A stretch of DNA of 64,000 nucleotides from G965214625 sp965214625 (GTDB taxonomy: Bacteria > Pseudomonadota > Gammaproteobacteria > Arenicellales > Poriferihabitantaceae), in assembly GCA_965214625.1 (NCBI GenBank), contig OZ243962.1, forward strand, positions 1,178,001-1,242,000, written 5' to 3'. The notes below the pieces were generated by a model. That model did not search any database, was not told where the DNA came from, and saw only the letters and a program-made list of their open reading frames with translations. The position numbers and the translations under genes were made by a program. How positions within the stretch are numbered: position 1 is the first letter of the stretch; the number at the start of each line of letters is the position of its first letter. Shown here in pieces: positions 1 to 8,053 of this stretch.

Positions 1-78
1 CTATCTGCCGTACCCCGTTCCATCGGTGTTGAGTCCCTGATGGTGCCTGTTGCCCGATTCGGCCAACGTGCCCATCAA

Positions 79-245
79 CACTGAAAGCGTTCCGTCGCCA
101 TCCCACCCCGATCATGGCGACTCCCTTGCCCAACCGGTTGTTGAAAGGGCAATTATGGACTATTTGGTCGCTTATTCGAACCCTCCGGGTCGAATAAGGT
201 CAACACAATGCGTTTATCGCCCGTCAACCACTGAAAGCGTTCCGT
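79..245. repeat. 17-bp direct repeat, two copies 150 bp apart
   Basis: CACTGAAAGCGTTCCGT occurs at 79-95 and again at 229-245. The flanks are also similar (CCCATCAACA versus CCCGTCAACC on the left, TCGC-like on the right), so the repeated unit is about 30 bases with mismatches. The core 12 bases also occur inverted near 16431-16442. No array, spacer pattern or mobile-element end is apparent. Confidence 0.55.
171..198. repeat. Stem-loop between the two direct repeats
   Basis: CTTATTCGA at 171-179 pairs with TCGAATAAG at 190-198. Three further C:G pairs (181-183 with 187-189) extend the stem after one bulged A. The loop is TCC. No T-run follows on either strand, so it is not a typical intrinsic terminator. 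Confidence 0.5.
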
Positions 246-492
246 TCGCACACCCATACAAAACACAGAGCAACCTGATGACGGGCCGAATCCCGAATCA
301 GTCAGGCATGGTCCACGCAGTCGGGACACCGACGGCGCTGCCGGCGACCCGAGATTGAATCCGGATCAACCACTTTCATCCCCACTCGATACGTGCATAA
401 TAACAGCTTGGAATTGGCTTCAGTGTCTCAATTAAACCCCAAACCCAATCCACAGTGAGGTAGAATCCAGCCAGTTTCATTGGGCCAGAATC

Positions 493-921
493 ATGAACAT
501 GTTTATTGAGTTTGTTGTCGAATACTGGTATTTGTTCGCCATGCTAGCCGTCATCATTATCATGCTATCGCTTGATCCGGCAGCCCGGGGAGCCTCTGGA
601 GCCAAACCGATTTCTCCTCTCCAGCTTCCCCAAGTCCAGTCCCGGTCATCCGCCATTGTGATCGATGTCAACGAAACCGAGACTTACCGAACAGGCCATA
701 TCTCCCAGGCTATCAATCTGCCGTTCAGCCAGTTTCGCGAGTCGCTTGGGAAATTGAAAAAACACAAGGGAAAACCGATCATTATCACCTGTACCACAGG
801 CGCCAATTCAAACAAAGCGGCCGCCACACTGAAGAAGAATGAATACACCGATCTGTATATTTTAACGGGTGGCTTGGCGGCATGGAAAAAAGAAAATTTA
901 CCCCTGGAGAAGGGCAAATAA
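493..921 (+). CDS. yibN: Membrane-anchored rhodanese-like protein (YibN type)
   Basis: A 142-residue protein with one N-terminal membrane segment (about residues 11-27, YWYLFAMLAVIIIMLSL) followed by a single rhodanese domain (about 45-140). The active-site loop is intact: Cys100 in the CTTGANS motif. Single-domain rhodaneses bind persulfide sulfur; the physiological acceptor of YibN is not settled, so the role is assigned by family only. It lies 39 bases upstream of secB, and gpsA follows, which is the enteric yibN-(grxC)-secB-gpsA order with grxC missing. The start at 493 puts the membrane anchor at the very N-terminus, as expected for the family. Confidence 0.85.
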   Translation: MNMFIEFVVEYWYLFAMLAVIIIMLSLDPAARGASGAKPISPLQLPQVQSRSSAIVIDVNETETYRTGHISQAINLPFSQFRESLGKLKKHKGKPIIITCTTGANSNKAAATLKKNEYTDLYILTGGLAAWKKENLPLEKGK

Positions 922-960
922 GGCGACAGTGCATCTATCCCATTCAAACAGACCCGTTCC

Positions 961-1452
961 ATGACTGACAAACCGACCCCTTCCAGACTGGAAGCCAAGA
1001 AAATTTATCTTAAAGACGCTTCATTCGAGTCACCCGGAACACCTCATGTCTTTGCAAATGTGCAGGCTCAACCAGACATTGCGATTGATATTGAACTGAG
1101 CCACGCCCGACTGGAAGAAAAGCGTGATTTTTATGAAGTCGTCTTAAAAATCACCGTGACCGCCAAACACAAAGAGAAGGATGACATCGTTTTTCTGACC
1201 GAAGTGCAACAAGCCGGCGTGTTTCTGATACAGCACCCTGAACAGGAAAAAATGGATATTATGAAAGAGGTTGCCTGCCCCCACATCCTGTTACCCTTTG
1301 CAAGAGAAGAAATAAGCAGCCTGGTTTCCAAGGGGGGATTTCAGCAACTTCTGATTTCACCAGTGAATTTTGAGATGCTTTATCTGCAAAAAAAACGTAA
1401 GAAGGAAGCAACCGATGCAGCCAAGACACCGGAGTCCACGGAGTCCAATTGA
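961..1452 (+). CDS. secB: Protein-export chaperone SecB
   Basis: 163 residues, slightly above the usual 150-160. SecB is a cytoplasmic tetrameric chaperone that holds preproteins unfolded and hands them to SecA. The family core is recognisable (FANVQAQPDIAIDIELSHA, then EVVLKITVTAK and the conserved CPHILLPFAREEISSLVSKGGF block near residues 105-125). The C-terminus is basic and hydrophilic (KKRKKEA). It sits between the rhodanese and gpsA on the same strand, consistent with a small operon. Nothing looks broken. Confidence 0.95.
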   Translation: MTDKPTPSRLEAKKIYLKDASFESPGTPHVFANVQAQPDIAIDIELSHARLEEKRDFYEVVLKITVTAKHKEKDDIVFLTEVQQAGVFLIQHPEQEKMDIMKEVACPHILLPFAREEISSLVSKGGFQQLLISPVNFEMLYLQKKRKKEATDAAKTPESTESN

Positions 1453-1505
1453 GCATGTACCGTGAGTTGCTGCGTATCGACTGATCCACCTCATTCGACG
1501 ATTCA

Positions 1506-2540
1506 ATGACCCTGCAGATCCAGACTGACCGCATTTCAGTGCTGGGTGCGGGTTCTTGGGGAACGGCATTGGCCGTTACCCTGTCGCATAACATGGAAAC
1601 CGTGAAATTGTGGGGGCGTAGCGCCCACATCATGCGTGACATACACAAACACCGTCGCAATACCCGTTATTTTCCCGACCTGCCACTGCCAGACAATCTG
1701 ACGATTTGTCCGGCCATTGAGGATGCGGTTGATCAGAATCTGTGTTTTTTGATCTCGATACCCAGCCATGCGTTCAGGTCAACACTGCATCAACTGAAAA
1801 AAACCATCGAACGACAGGGGTTCAAGCCGCAAGAGGCCACCCTTGTCTGGGGTACGAAGGGATTTGATCCGACGACAGGGAAGTTGCTGGATGCGGTTGT
1901 CAACGAAATCTTTGGAGAACACACCCGTCAGGGAGTGATCTCCGGCCCGAGCTTTGCGACCGAAACCGCCGATGCCTTACCGACCGCATTAACCGTGGCC
2001 AGTCGGACAGCCGAGCAGGCCAAATGCCTGGCGGATTGGTTCCGTACTCCGACGATCCGTGTGTATCATAGTGATGATCTGACCGGCGTACAACTGGGGG
2101 GTGCCATTAAAAACGTGATGGCAATCGCTGCGGGCATCAGCGACGGACTCGGTCATGGTGCCAATGCCCGGGCGGCCCTGATCACTCGCGGTTTGTCGGA
2201 ACTGACCCGACTGGGTATCGGGATGGGGGGTCGGTTGGAAACGTTTATGGGATTGACCGGTGTCGGAGACCTGATATTGACCTGCACAGACAACCAGTCC
2301 AGAAACCGTCGATTTGGACTGGGCATCGCTCAGGGAAAATCAATGCAACAGCTCACCTCGGAGATTGATCAGGAAATCGAAGGAATCAACACGGTCAGAA
2401 CACTGTATACCTTCAGCAAGCAATTGAATGTCGACATGCCGATCACAGAACAGGTCTATCAGGTGCTCTATGAAAAACGGGACCCGGCGGAGGCCGTCAA
2501 GCAACTGTTGCAACGCAATCCAAAAGCAGAATCCGTTTGA
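1506..2540 (+). CDS. gpsA: Glycerol-3-phosphate dehydrogenase [NAD(P)+]
   Basis: 344 residues, close to family length. GpsA reduces dihydroxyacetone phosphate to sn-glycerol-3-phosphate for phospholipid synthesis in the cytoplasm. The N-terminal Rossmann motif GAGSWGTALA (about residues 15-24) binds the nucleotide. The catalytic-lysine region GAIKNVMAIAAGISDGLG and the following NARAALITRGL are intact. The ATG at 1506 is 53 bases after secB. The secB-gpsA adjacency is classical for gammaproteobacteria. Confidence 0.96.
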   Translation: MTLQIQTDRISVLGAGSWGTALAVTLSHNMETVKLWGRSAHIMRDIHKHRRNTRYFPDLPLPDNLTICPAIEDAVDQNLCFLISIPSHAFRSTLHQLKKTIERQGFKPQEATLVWGTKGFDPTTGKLLDAVVNEIFGEHTRQGVISGPSFATETADALPTALTVASRTAEQAKCLADWFRTPTIRVYHSDDLTGVQLGGAIKNVMAIAAGISDGLGHGANARAALITRGLSELTRLGIGMGGRLETFMGLTGVGDLILTCTDNQSRNRRFGLGIAQGKSMQQLTSEIDQEIEGINTVRTLYTFSKQLNVDMPITEQVYQVLYEKRDPAEAVKQLLQRNPKAESV

Positions 2541-2824
2541 AAACCCATGAATGGTATTGCGATACGCCGGTTCCATCGCCCACTGTTTGCCGGGTAACGG
2601 ACGGATACCCGGGTAGGCCACCCGCACTGCCAGTCACCTGCGCCATGGCATTTGGGCCAAGTATCTGGAATCACCGGAAAAGACGCTTTCACAATAAGCG
2701 TTGGACCGGCAAGAAGGGACTATCGGTTATCTCGGGTAGGTCACCGGATTTTATTCTGTCTGTCGTATCAAACGGTGATTGCTGACCACCCGGTCCCGCC
2801 CGGGTTGACCGCCATATCCCATTG

Positions 2825-3304
2825 TCAACACGAACCGCCGGGAGTGGTGGCATTCGGAAAACCCGCCTGACGCCACGCTTCATAAACCACAATGGCAGCA
2901 CAATTGGACAGGTTGAGACTGCGCGTGTCACCGGACATCGGTATCGTCAGGCGGCAATTTGGATCGATCTGGTGCCGAATGGCATCCGGCAAGCCTCTGG
3001 TTTCCGATCCAAACAACAGCAGGTCACCCGACTGATAGCGAAAATCACTGTGTCGAATGGTGTTTTTAATCGAAAAAGACAATACCCTGCCCTTTTTGAA
3101 TGCCCTGAATGTCTCCCAGTCTTTCCAGGTGCTGACATCGGCATAATCGTGATAATCCAACCCGGCCCGTTTGAGCTGTTTGTCATTCATGCTGAATCCC
3201 AGCGGTTCGATGAGGTGCAACTCACAGCCGGTATTCGCGCAAAGCCGGATAATATTCCCGGTATTGGGGGGGATTTCCGGCTCCCACAGTACCACAGAAA
3301 ACAT
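2825..3304 (-). CDS. trmL: tRNA (cytidine/uridine-2'-O-)-methyltransferase TrmL
   Basis: A SPOUT-class methyltransferase of 159 residues, matching the roughly 157-residue family. TrmL 2'-O-methylates the wobble nucleotide (position 34) of some leucine tRNAs using S-adenosylmethionine. The N-terminus (MFSVVLWEPEIPPNTGNIIR) and the C-terminal knot (FGSETRGLP, IPMSGDTRSLNLSNCAAIVV) are conserved. The frame extends to a TTG at 3313, but the ATG at 3304 matches known N-termini. It follows hemJ on the same strand with a gap of about 15 bases, so the two are probably co-transcribed. Confidence 0.93.
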   Translation of the reverse strand: MFSVVLWEPEIPPNTGNIIRLCANTGCELHLIEPLGFSMNDKQLKRAGLDYHDYADVSTWKDWETFRAFKKGRVLSFSIKNTIRHSDFRYQSGDLLLFGSETRGLPDAIRHQIDPNCRLTIPMSGDTRSLNLSNCAAIVVYEAWRQAGFPNATTPGGSC

Positions 3305-3319
3305 GCTCGGCAAATGGAA

Positions 3320-3733
3320 TCAGAATGGTTTGACCACAACCAGCACAACGACCCCCACCAGCGCCACCACGGGGAGTTCATTCATCCAACGATAGAAAAC
3401 ATGGCTGGATTGGTTCCTATCGTTTTTAAAGGTGATGAGCGCACGATAACACCATGCATGATAGCCAATGAGCAGCAGCACCAACCCGAGCTTCCAGTTC
3501 AGCCAGGCACCGTGATAACCGTATCCCAGCCACAGCCAGAACCCGGAAATCAGGGTCAGGATTGCACCCGGGGTCATGATGCCGTAAAAAAGCTTTCGTT
3601 CCATCACCTTGAAGCGTTCTGTGCCTATCTCATCCGTTGCCTGCGAGTGGTAGACGTAGAGACGCGGAAGATAGAACAGACCCGCAAACCAGGTGACCAT
3701 GAACACGATATGAAAGGATTTGATCCACAACAT
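3320..3733 (-). CDS. hemJ: Protoporphyrinogen oxidase HemJ (CopD-like membrane protein)
   Basis: 137 residues with four predicted membrane helices. HemJ oxidises protoporphyrinogen IX to protoporphyrin IX in the inner membrane, the penultimate step of haem synthesis. Family hallmarks are present: the first-helix histidine in IKSFHIVFMVTWFAGLFYLPRL, a central YGIMTPGAILTLISGFWLW helix, LNWKLGLVLLLIGYH, and the C-terminal RWMNELPVVAL segment. hemE is also in this window (30162-31244), so the pathway is at least partly covered. The ATG at 3733 starts directly before the first helix. Confidence 0.92.
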   Translation of the reverse strand: MLWIKSFHIVFMVTWFAGLFYLPRLYVYHSQATDEIGTERFKVMERKLFYGIMTPGAILTLISGFWLWLGYGYHGAWLNWKLGLVLLLIGYHAWCYRALITFKNDRNQSSHVFYRWMNELPVVALVGVVVLVVVKPF

Positions 3734-4002
3734 GCGCTTGTCCTGACTGTCTTGACTACCGCTATTTTAACAGGGGAGCCGCCGTGAAAACGCAGATAAA
3801 CCCGTCTGTCCTGTCACATTGTTACTTCCCGTCGAACCGACCGGATCGCTTTGACCCGCGGCGACAAACATCCTGCCATCGACTTGAAAAGAACCATCAG
3901 ATCGTCGGACCGTTTTCAATGCGAAGTGGTTTTTCCAGACGCGGGGAACCGCCCAACACGATCAGCGCAGTCCGTGTCATGCCACACAAGCCGCCCCAAG
4001 AC
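3734..4002. other. Intergenic, nothing recognised
   Basis: Between the hemJ start and the DUF1127 terminator I see no supported gene. Frames on both strands here have low-complexity, arginine- and proline-rich translations without domains. The hemJ promoter should lie here but no clear -35/-10 pair was found. Confidence 0.4.
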
Positions 4003-4033
4003 AAAAAAAAGGGGCGCTGGAAGGATGCGCCCC
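4003..4033 (-). terminator. Intrinsic terminator of the DUF1127 unit
   Basis: On the minus strand GGGGCGC (4033-4027) pairs with GCGCCCC (4017-4011) around a 9-base loop and is followed at once by eight T residues (4010-4003). This is a textbook rho-independent terminator, about 35 bases after the DUF1127 stop codon. Confidence 0.88.
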
Positions 4034-4068
4034 GAATCAAACACCAATGGAGGAATGAATACTTTTCT

Positions 4069-4347
4069 TTATGCTGCTTCTTTGATGTCGACCATGGGAA
4101 CGGCGGATGCCGGTGTCGCAACGTGGACTCGGGCAAATCTGCCGCGTCGATTGACGACATCGGCAATCTGATACCTTTCAACCCCGATATCCCTTAACAT
4201 GGTATCTGACAGCATATGGAGTTGTCTGATGACCTCTCGACGATGATTCCAGTCTTTGATCTGGCGGATCATTCGAGAGATCAATCCTTCACGGAAAGAT
4301 CCATGAACAATGTTTGATTTTGACTGCATATATAGCGTACCGTTCAT
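4069..4347 (-). CDS. DUF1127-domain small protein
   Basis: A 92-residue basic protein. The DUF1127 (YjiS-like) core is visible at about residues 30-62: MIRQIKDWNHRREVIRQL followed by LHMLSDTMLRDIGVERYQI, where the L-D-x-x-L-x-D-I-G pattern is the signature. DUF1127 proteins are small and arginine-rich; in some alphaproteobacteria members affect RNA turnover or phosphate/carbon metabolism, but no function can be assigned here. The ATG at 4347 is preceded by a good ribosome site (AGAGGTG), which overlaps the stop codon of a 28-codon upstream gene, so translation is probably coupled. A strong terminator follows. It is divergent from a LysR-type regulator. Confidence 0.82.
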   Translation of the reverse strand: MNGTLYMQSKSNIVHGSFREGLISRMIRQIKDWNHRREVIRQLHMLSDTMLRDIGVERYQIADVVNRRGRFARVHVATPASAVPMVDIKEAA

Positions 4348-4356
4348 GATGCACCT

Positions 4357-4443
4357 CTAACCGAGCAAGAGCATCAAAACGGTTAAAATGGTCAGGGCAC
4401 CGATAAATGCGGCGCCTACTTCGTTGAAGATTTTGTTAGCCAT
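4357..4443 (-). CDS. 28-residue single-span membrane peptide
   Basis: A reading frame of 28 codons, ATG 4443-4441 to TAG 4359-4357. Its peptide starts MANKIFNEVGAAFIGALTIL and ends TVLMLLLG, giving one hydrophobic segment over about residues 9-28. Its stop codon overlaps the Shine-Dalgarno sequence of the downstream DUF1127 gene (TAGAGGTG), a layout typical of translational coupling. Its own ribosome site is weak (GTGGG about 8 bases upstream). I recognise no family. The clean membrane-helix composition and coupled position argue for a real gene; conservation in relatives would be needed to confirm it. Confidence 0.6.
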   Translation of the reverse strand: MANKIFNEVGAAFIGALTILTVLMLLLG

Positions 4444-4535
4444 GATCTGTACCCACGATAAATATTCTAAGGAGTTTCAAAGTTCACAAATGAGCCACTC
4501 TCAAATGCTGAATATGAATATAGGGCCTAACCGGT

Positions 4536-4565
4536 TTGCAAACAAACGATAATTTTTCATATAAT
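4536..4565 (+). promoter_or_regulatory. Predicted sigma-70 promoter of the LysR gene
   Basis: TTGCAA (4536-4541) and a consensus TATAAT (4560-4565) are separated by 18 bases, placing transcription start near 4572, about 20 bases before the ATG at 4593. The intergenic segment also serves the divergent DUF1127 unit, so a LysR-type operator may overlap. No T-N11-A dyad stands out strongly enough to call. Confidence 0.5.
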
Positions 4566-4592
4566 ACATGAGGATTTATTCATGTATTGCAG

Positions 4593-5525
4593 ATGCCCAT
4601 TCGCTATCCTCCTCTGTCAGCCTTGAGGGCACTTGAGGCTGCCGCACGGCACTTGAGCTATACCCGGGCCGCTGAAGAACTGTTCGTGACACAAAGTGCC
4701 ATCAGCCATCAGATCAAGAATGCCGAAGAGCTTTGGGGTCTCAAGTTGTTCGAACGGCGGGGTCGTCGTCTCGTCCTGACCGAAGCCGGGCATGCGATTG
4801 TTCCCATTGTCAGAGACTTTATGCGTCGTATGACGTCGACGCTTGAAGACCTCAAGGACAAAAAAGACAACACTTCCTCGGCGCTTCGGGTCACGTTATT
4901 GCAATCGTTCGCATTCAAATGGCTGGTTCACCGACTGGGGCACTTCAATCATGCCTACCCCGAGATCGATGTCTGGATCTCGACATCCGATGAACTGATC
5001 GATTTTGATTCGGAAAACGCCGATGTCGGCATTCGTTTGGGTTACGGGAGCTGGAGTAATCTGTACGACGAATTATTGTTGACCGAATATGTCTTCCCGG
5101 TGTGCAGTCCTCGTTTTCTCAAGGAACACGGAACACCCGACCGACCCGATGACCTGTTACGATTCCCACTGCTGCGAAGAGGCACCATCGACATTTTGCC
5201 GCGCTGGAGAGATTGGTTCAAAGACGCAGGCGTGGTGGTCAAGAAAATGCCCAAGGGAACACAGTTTCCACAGACCAGCCTGGCCATCCAGGCCGCGATT
5301 GATGACCAGGGACTGGCACTGGCACGAAGTGCCCATGTTCTGGATGATATTAAGGCCGGACGGCTGGTCAGGCTGTTCCCGGACATCCGAAGCCAGGCGA
5401 ATGTTTCTTATTTCTTTGTCTGCAATCAGGGACGGGAAAACGAGCCGCAAATTCTTGCTTTTAGGCAATGGCTCAAACGCGAAGCCCGCAAATCGCAGAA
5501 GGAATTCGATGAAATGCCGGACTAG
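4593..5525 (+). CDS. LysR-family transcriptional regulator, GcvA-like
   Basis: 310 residues. The N-terminal winged helix-turn-helix has the GcvA-type sequence LSALRALEAAARHLSYTRAA then EELFVTQSAISHQIKNAEE, which differs from most LysR proteins in the SAISHQIK recognition helix. The C-terminal two-thirds is the periplasmic-binding-like effector domain. GcvA-type regulators usually control amino-acid metabolism, but the targets here are unknown; the divergent DUF1127 unit and the downstream MttB-family gene are the nearest candidates. A TTG at 4587 is possible as start, but ATG 4593 matches GcvA N-termini (PPL-x-ALR). Another ATG at 4582 opens a separate 14-codon frame ending at 4626, possibly just chance. 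Confidence 0.86.
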   Translation: MPIRYPPLSALRALEAAARHLSYTRAAEELFVTQSAISHQIKNAEELWGLKLFERRGRRLVLTEAGHAIVPIVRDFMRRMTSTLEDLKDKKDNTSSALRVTLLQSFAFKWLVHRLGHFNHAYPEIDVWISTSDELIDFDSENADVGIRLGYGSWSNLYDELLLTEYVFPVCSPRFLKEHGTPDRPDDLLRFPLLRRGTIDILPRWRDWFKDAGVVVKKMPKGTQFPQTSLAIQAAIDDQGLALARSAHVLDDIKAGRLVRLFPDIRSQANVSYFFVCNQGRENEPQILAFRQWLKREARKSQKEFDEMPD

Positions 5526-5788
5526 GGGTGTGTCGCCGCATGATGGATTGGCCCCGAATCTGTCCGTCATCCGTGCTGACCGCGTTGTTTCAGCCTCTGC
5601 TGTTCTTGGCTCGGGCCGATACCTAGCGGATGAACGGCAAAGGCCGCTCAACCGTGCCCATTCCTTCTCTGGCCATGGAGTGTGAATAAGAATTTACGTG
5701 CCTCACCTGATGAAGTACGCTTAAGCCATCAATCAACGATTCCGATTACCTGTTGAGCCGCGATGTCCCCTCTCATCCTCCTGCGTTT
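5526..5788. other. Intergenic, nothing recognised
   Basis: The stretch between the LysR regulator and the MttB-family gene contains only shadow frames. No terminator hairpin with a T-run and no clear promoter were found. The first in-frame start-type codon of the next gene is TTG 5753. Confidence 0.4.
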
Positions 5789-7342
5789 ATGGTCAAAAAA
5801 GAAATGAAATACAGACGGCACGGTGGCCGGCAGTCAAGACGGGCGCTTCGCTCCGGAAACTTGGCACCAATGCTGCCACAGTTAACCCGGACGCTTCCCT
5901 TACTGGAACCACTGGACGAAGATCAGGTTGAAAAGATAGACCATGCCTCGATGAACATTCTTGAGGAAGTCGGGGTCATTTTCCGTGATCCGGTCGCACT
6001 CAGGGACTGGCAACAAGCCGGTGCCCGCGTCGAGGGTGAACGGGTCAAGTTCGACCGCTTCCAAATCCGGGAACTCATTCAGTCCATTCCTTCCCGATTG
6101 ACCTTCCTGGCAAGAAATCCTCAAAACAACGTCACATTAGGGGGACCGCACTCTATTTTCGTGCCGATGACCGGAGCGCCCTATTTGCGGGATCTGGAAG
6201 ATATCCGACGTTATCCCACGCTGGACGATCTTGCCAATTTTCACAAACTTTCTCATATGCTGCCGGCGCTGCATTCGTCTGCCCACCATATCGTTGAACC
6301 CATGGACCATCCGGTACCCCATCGACATCTTAGAATCACCTATTCATCCATGAAATATTCTGATAAAACATTCATGGGGATGACCACATCCGGCAAGAAT
6401 GGGGAAGATGTCATGCAGATGTGTGAAATTCTGTTCGGACGAGAGACCATGGAGAACCATCCGGTCACAACCGGCAATATCAACGGCAACTCACCCTTGG
6501 TCTGGGATGCTACCATGCTTGGTGCATTGCGTGCCTTTGTAAAACGGAAACAGCCGGTCCTGTGCTCACCCTTTGTGCTGGGGGGCGCGAACACACCCGC
6601 CTCAACCATTCCGGCCGTGGTTCAACTGAATGCCGAAGCCCTGTCTGCACTCGCCTATACGCAGGTCATCAGAAAGGGGGCGCCCGCCATTTACGGCCAT
6701 TATTTGTCGACAGTCTCCATGCAATCCGGTGCCCCCATGGCGGGCACCCCTGAAATCAGTCTGATGAATTTCATCATTGGCCAACTGGCCCGTTATTACG
6801 ATATTCCCTGGAGAACATCGAATACCCTTGGAGGGGCAAAGACATTTGATGCCCAGGCCGGTTATGAAAGCGCAACCACCTTGATGGCTGTGCTGCTCTC
6901 CGGAGCACATTATATTTGGCATTCTGCCGGTTGGAATGAAGCCGGAATGCATTGTTCCATGGCAAAATTCGTCGTTGATGCCGAGCAATGTGCGATGGGC
7001 TACCGGATGGCGGAAGGCCCAAGGTGGGATGACTTTGACGAAGCGTTGGCGGCCATCCGGGATATCGGTCCGGGGGGTCATTATCTTGGACATCAACATA
7101 CCCAAGATAATTTTCAACGGGCCTTTTTTATGCCAAAACTGTTCGACAACAACTCGATTGAACAATGGATGGCCGAAGGAAGCAAAGACATTACCAAACG
7201 GGCATTGGACTATGCCAAACAGCTTCTGAGTGAATATCAAGAACCACGGTTGGACCCGGCGACCGATGAGGCACTCCGTGACTTCATTGCACGCAGAGAA
7301 ATTGAAATTCCTGCCGATGGGGGGCTGAACGAACACTATTGA
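5789..7342 (+). CDS. MttB-family (trimethylamine methyltransferase-like) protein, non-pyrrolysine
   Basis: 517 residues from ATG 5789 (ATG 5804 or TTG 5753 are alternatives; none has a good ribosome site). The family covers corrinoid-dependent methyltransferases that move a methyl group from quaternary or tertiary amines to a corrinoid protein. Archaeal MttB uses pyrrolysine encoded by an in-frame amber codon; here the frame is continuous, as in the glycine-betaine-type (MtgB-like) branch. The N-terminal basic leader RRHGGRQSRRALRSG is typical of proteobacterial members. Conserved blocks include TGAPYLRDLE, GNINGNSPLVWD, TPEISLMNFIIGQLARYY and GGAKTFDAQAGYES. The substrate cannot be deduced. 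No corrinoid protein or reductive activase is encoded in this window. Confidence 0.85.
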   Translation: MVKKEMKYRRHGGRQSRRALRSGNLAPMLPQLTRTLPLLEPLDEDQVEKIDHASMNILEEVGVIFRDPVALRDWQQAGARVEGERVKFDRFQIRELIQSIPSRLTFLARNPQNNVTLGGPHSIFVPMTGAPYLRDLEDIRRYPTLDDLANFHKLSHMLPALHSSAHHIVEPMDHPVPHRHLRITYSSMKYSDKTFMGMTTSGKNGEDVMQMCEILFGRETMENHPVTTGNINGNSPLVWDATMLGALRAFVKRKQPVLCSPFVLGGANTPASTIPAVVQLNAEALSALAYTQVIRKGAPAIYGHYLSTVSMQSGAPMAGTPEISLMNFIIGQLARYYDIPWRTSNTLGGAKTFDAQAGYESATTLMAVLLSGAHYIWHSAGWNEAGMHCSMAKFVVDAEQCAMGYRMAEGPRWDDFDEALAAIRDIGPGGHYLGHQHTQDNFQRAFFMPKLFDNNSIEQWMAEGSKDITKRALDYAKQLLSEYQEPRLDPATDEALRDFIARREIEIPADGGLNEHY

Positions 7343-8053
7343 GAAATCAACTGACAGTCGGATACCGGGCCCATTGAGAATCTGCCTGCCCAGTCGATCT
7401 TCCGTTGGACAACAGTTAGGATCAATCTATCCTAGCATGGGGTTCCATCGATCACTTCAACCTCATTCCTGAAACCTGTTTTATTATTGATGGGCCATTA
7501 CTGAAATCCATCTAAATTATACAGTGCACGGAGCAGAGGATAATCATAGGCAATTATCCAGTTGCCGATGATCGATTGCTCGGGAAATACATCGACAAGG
7601 GACACAGAAAAATTTGAACTGCCATTGATTTCTTGTTACAAGCCGACTTGTTCGGAGCCTTTGGCCGTATGCTTGTCCCGACATTTCCAGGTGGACGAGC
7701 AGAGCCCAAAGGCTTTTTTGTTTCCCGTCACACCCTATCGATTACTTCAGGTGTCAACCGCTATTCTTATCGATATCGCCTTTTTCCTGAAACATTTTCG
7801 CCATATCTTCCCCCAAGTCGATTCGATCGATGCTGACAAGGTCGAGTAGACTCTGTGCCGAATGTGTCTGAGACAAAGGAAATCGAAGGCAAGAATACCT
7901 GATCGTCAAATGGGCTGCCTGAATTTCAAGTGGACACACGGGCCAATCATCGGATAGCTTTATTCACAGGAAAAACGGTATTACACTACGCCTCCAACTC
8001 CATTGACCGCCTATCACCTTTTCCGCCAACCTGAAAAATTGGACCTGTCACCC
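7343..8053. other. Long intergenic region, no gene recognised
   Basis: About 700 bases between the methyltransferase and the decarboxylase. All frames of any length (for example 7562-7849) give proteins without domain features and without a ribosome site. A short imperfect hairpin, TAGGAT (7417-7422) with ATCCTA (7429-7434), lies 75 bases after the methyltransferase stop but lacks a T-run. Confidence 0.4.

Larger units (their letters stand above)
1..492. other. Repeat-bearing region without a convincing gene
   Basis: No reading frame here looks like a protein; the longest (50-358, plus) is compositionally odd and has no recognisable domain. The region holds a 17-base direct repeat at 79-95 and 229-245, embedded in a longer imperfect repeat of about 30 bases, plus a stem-loop at 171-198. 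The last 60 bases are probably the promoter and leader of the rhodanese gene that follows, although I could not pick a convincing -35/-10 pair. Confidence 0.5.

Noticed and set aside
50..358. 102-codon plus-strand frame in the leader region
   Set aside because: Pro/Ser-rich translation with no domain, spans both repeats and the hairpin, and has no ribosome site.
2822..3787. Long plus-strand frame of 321 codons opposite trmL and hemJ
   Set aside because: It is the antisense shadow of two clearly recognised genes on the minus strand.
4582..4626. 14-codon frame with AGGA before it, overlapping the LysR start
   Set aside because: Too short to support; it may be a leader peptide but there is no regulatory hairpin behind it.
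7562..7849. 95-codon frame in the methyltransferase-decarboxylase gap
   Set aside because: No ribosome site, no domain, and codon use unlike the neighbours.
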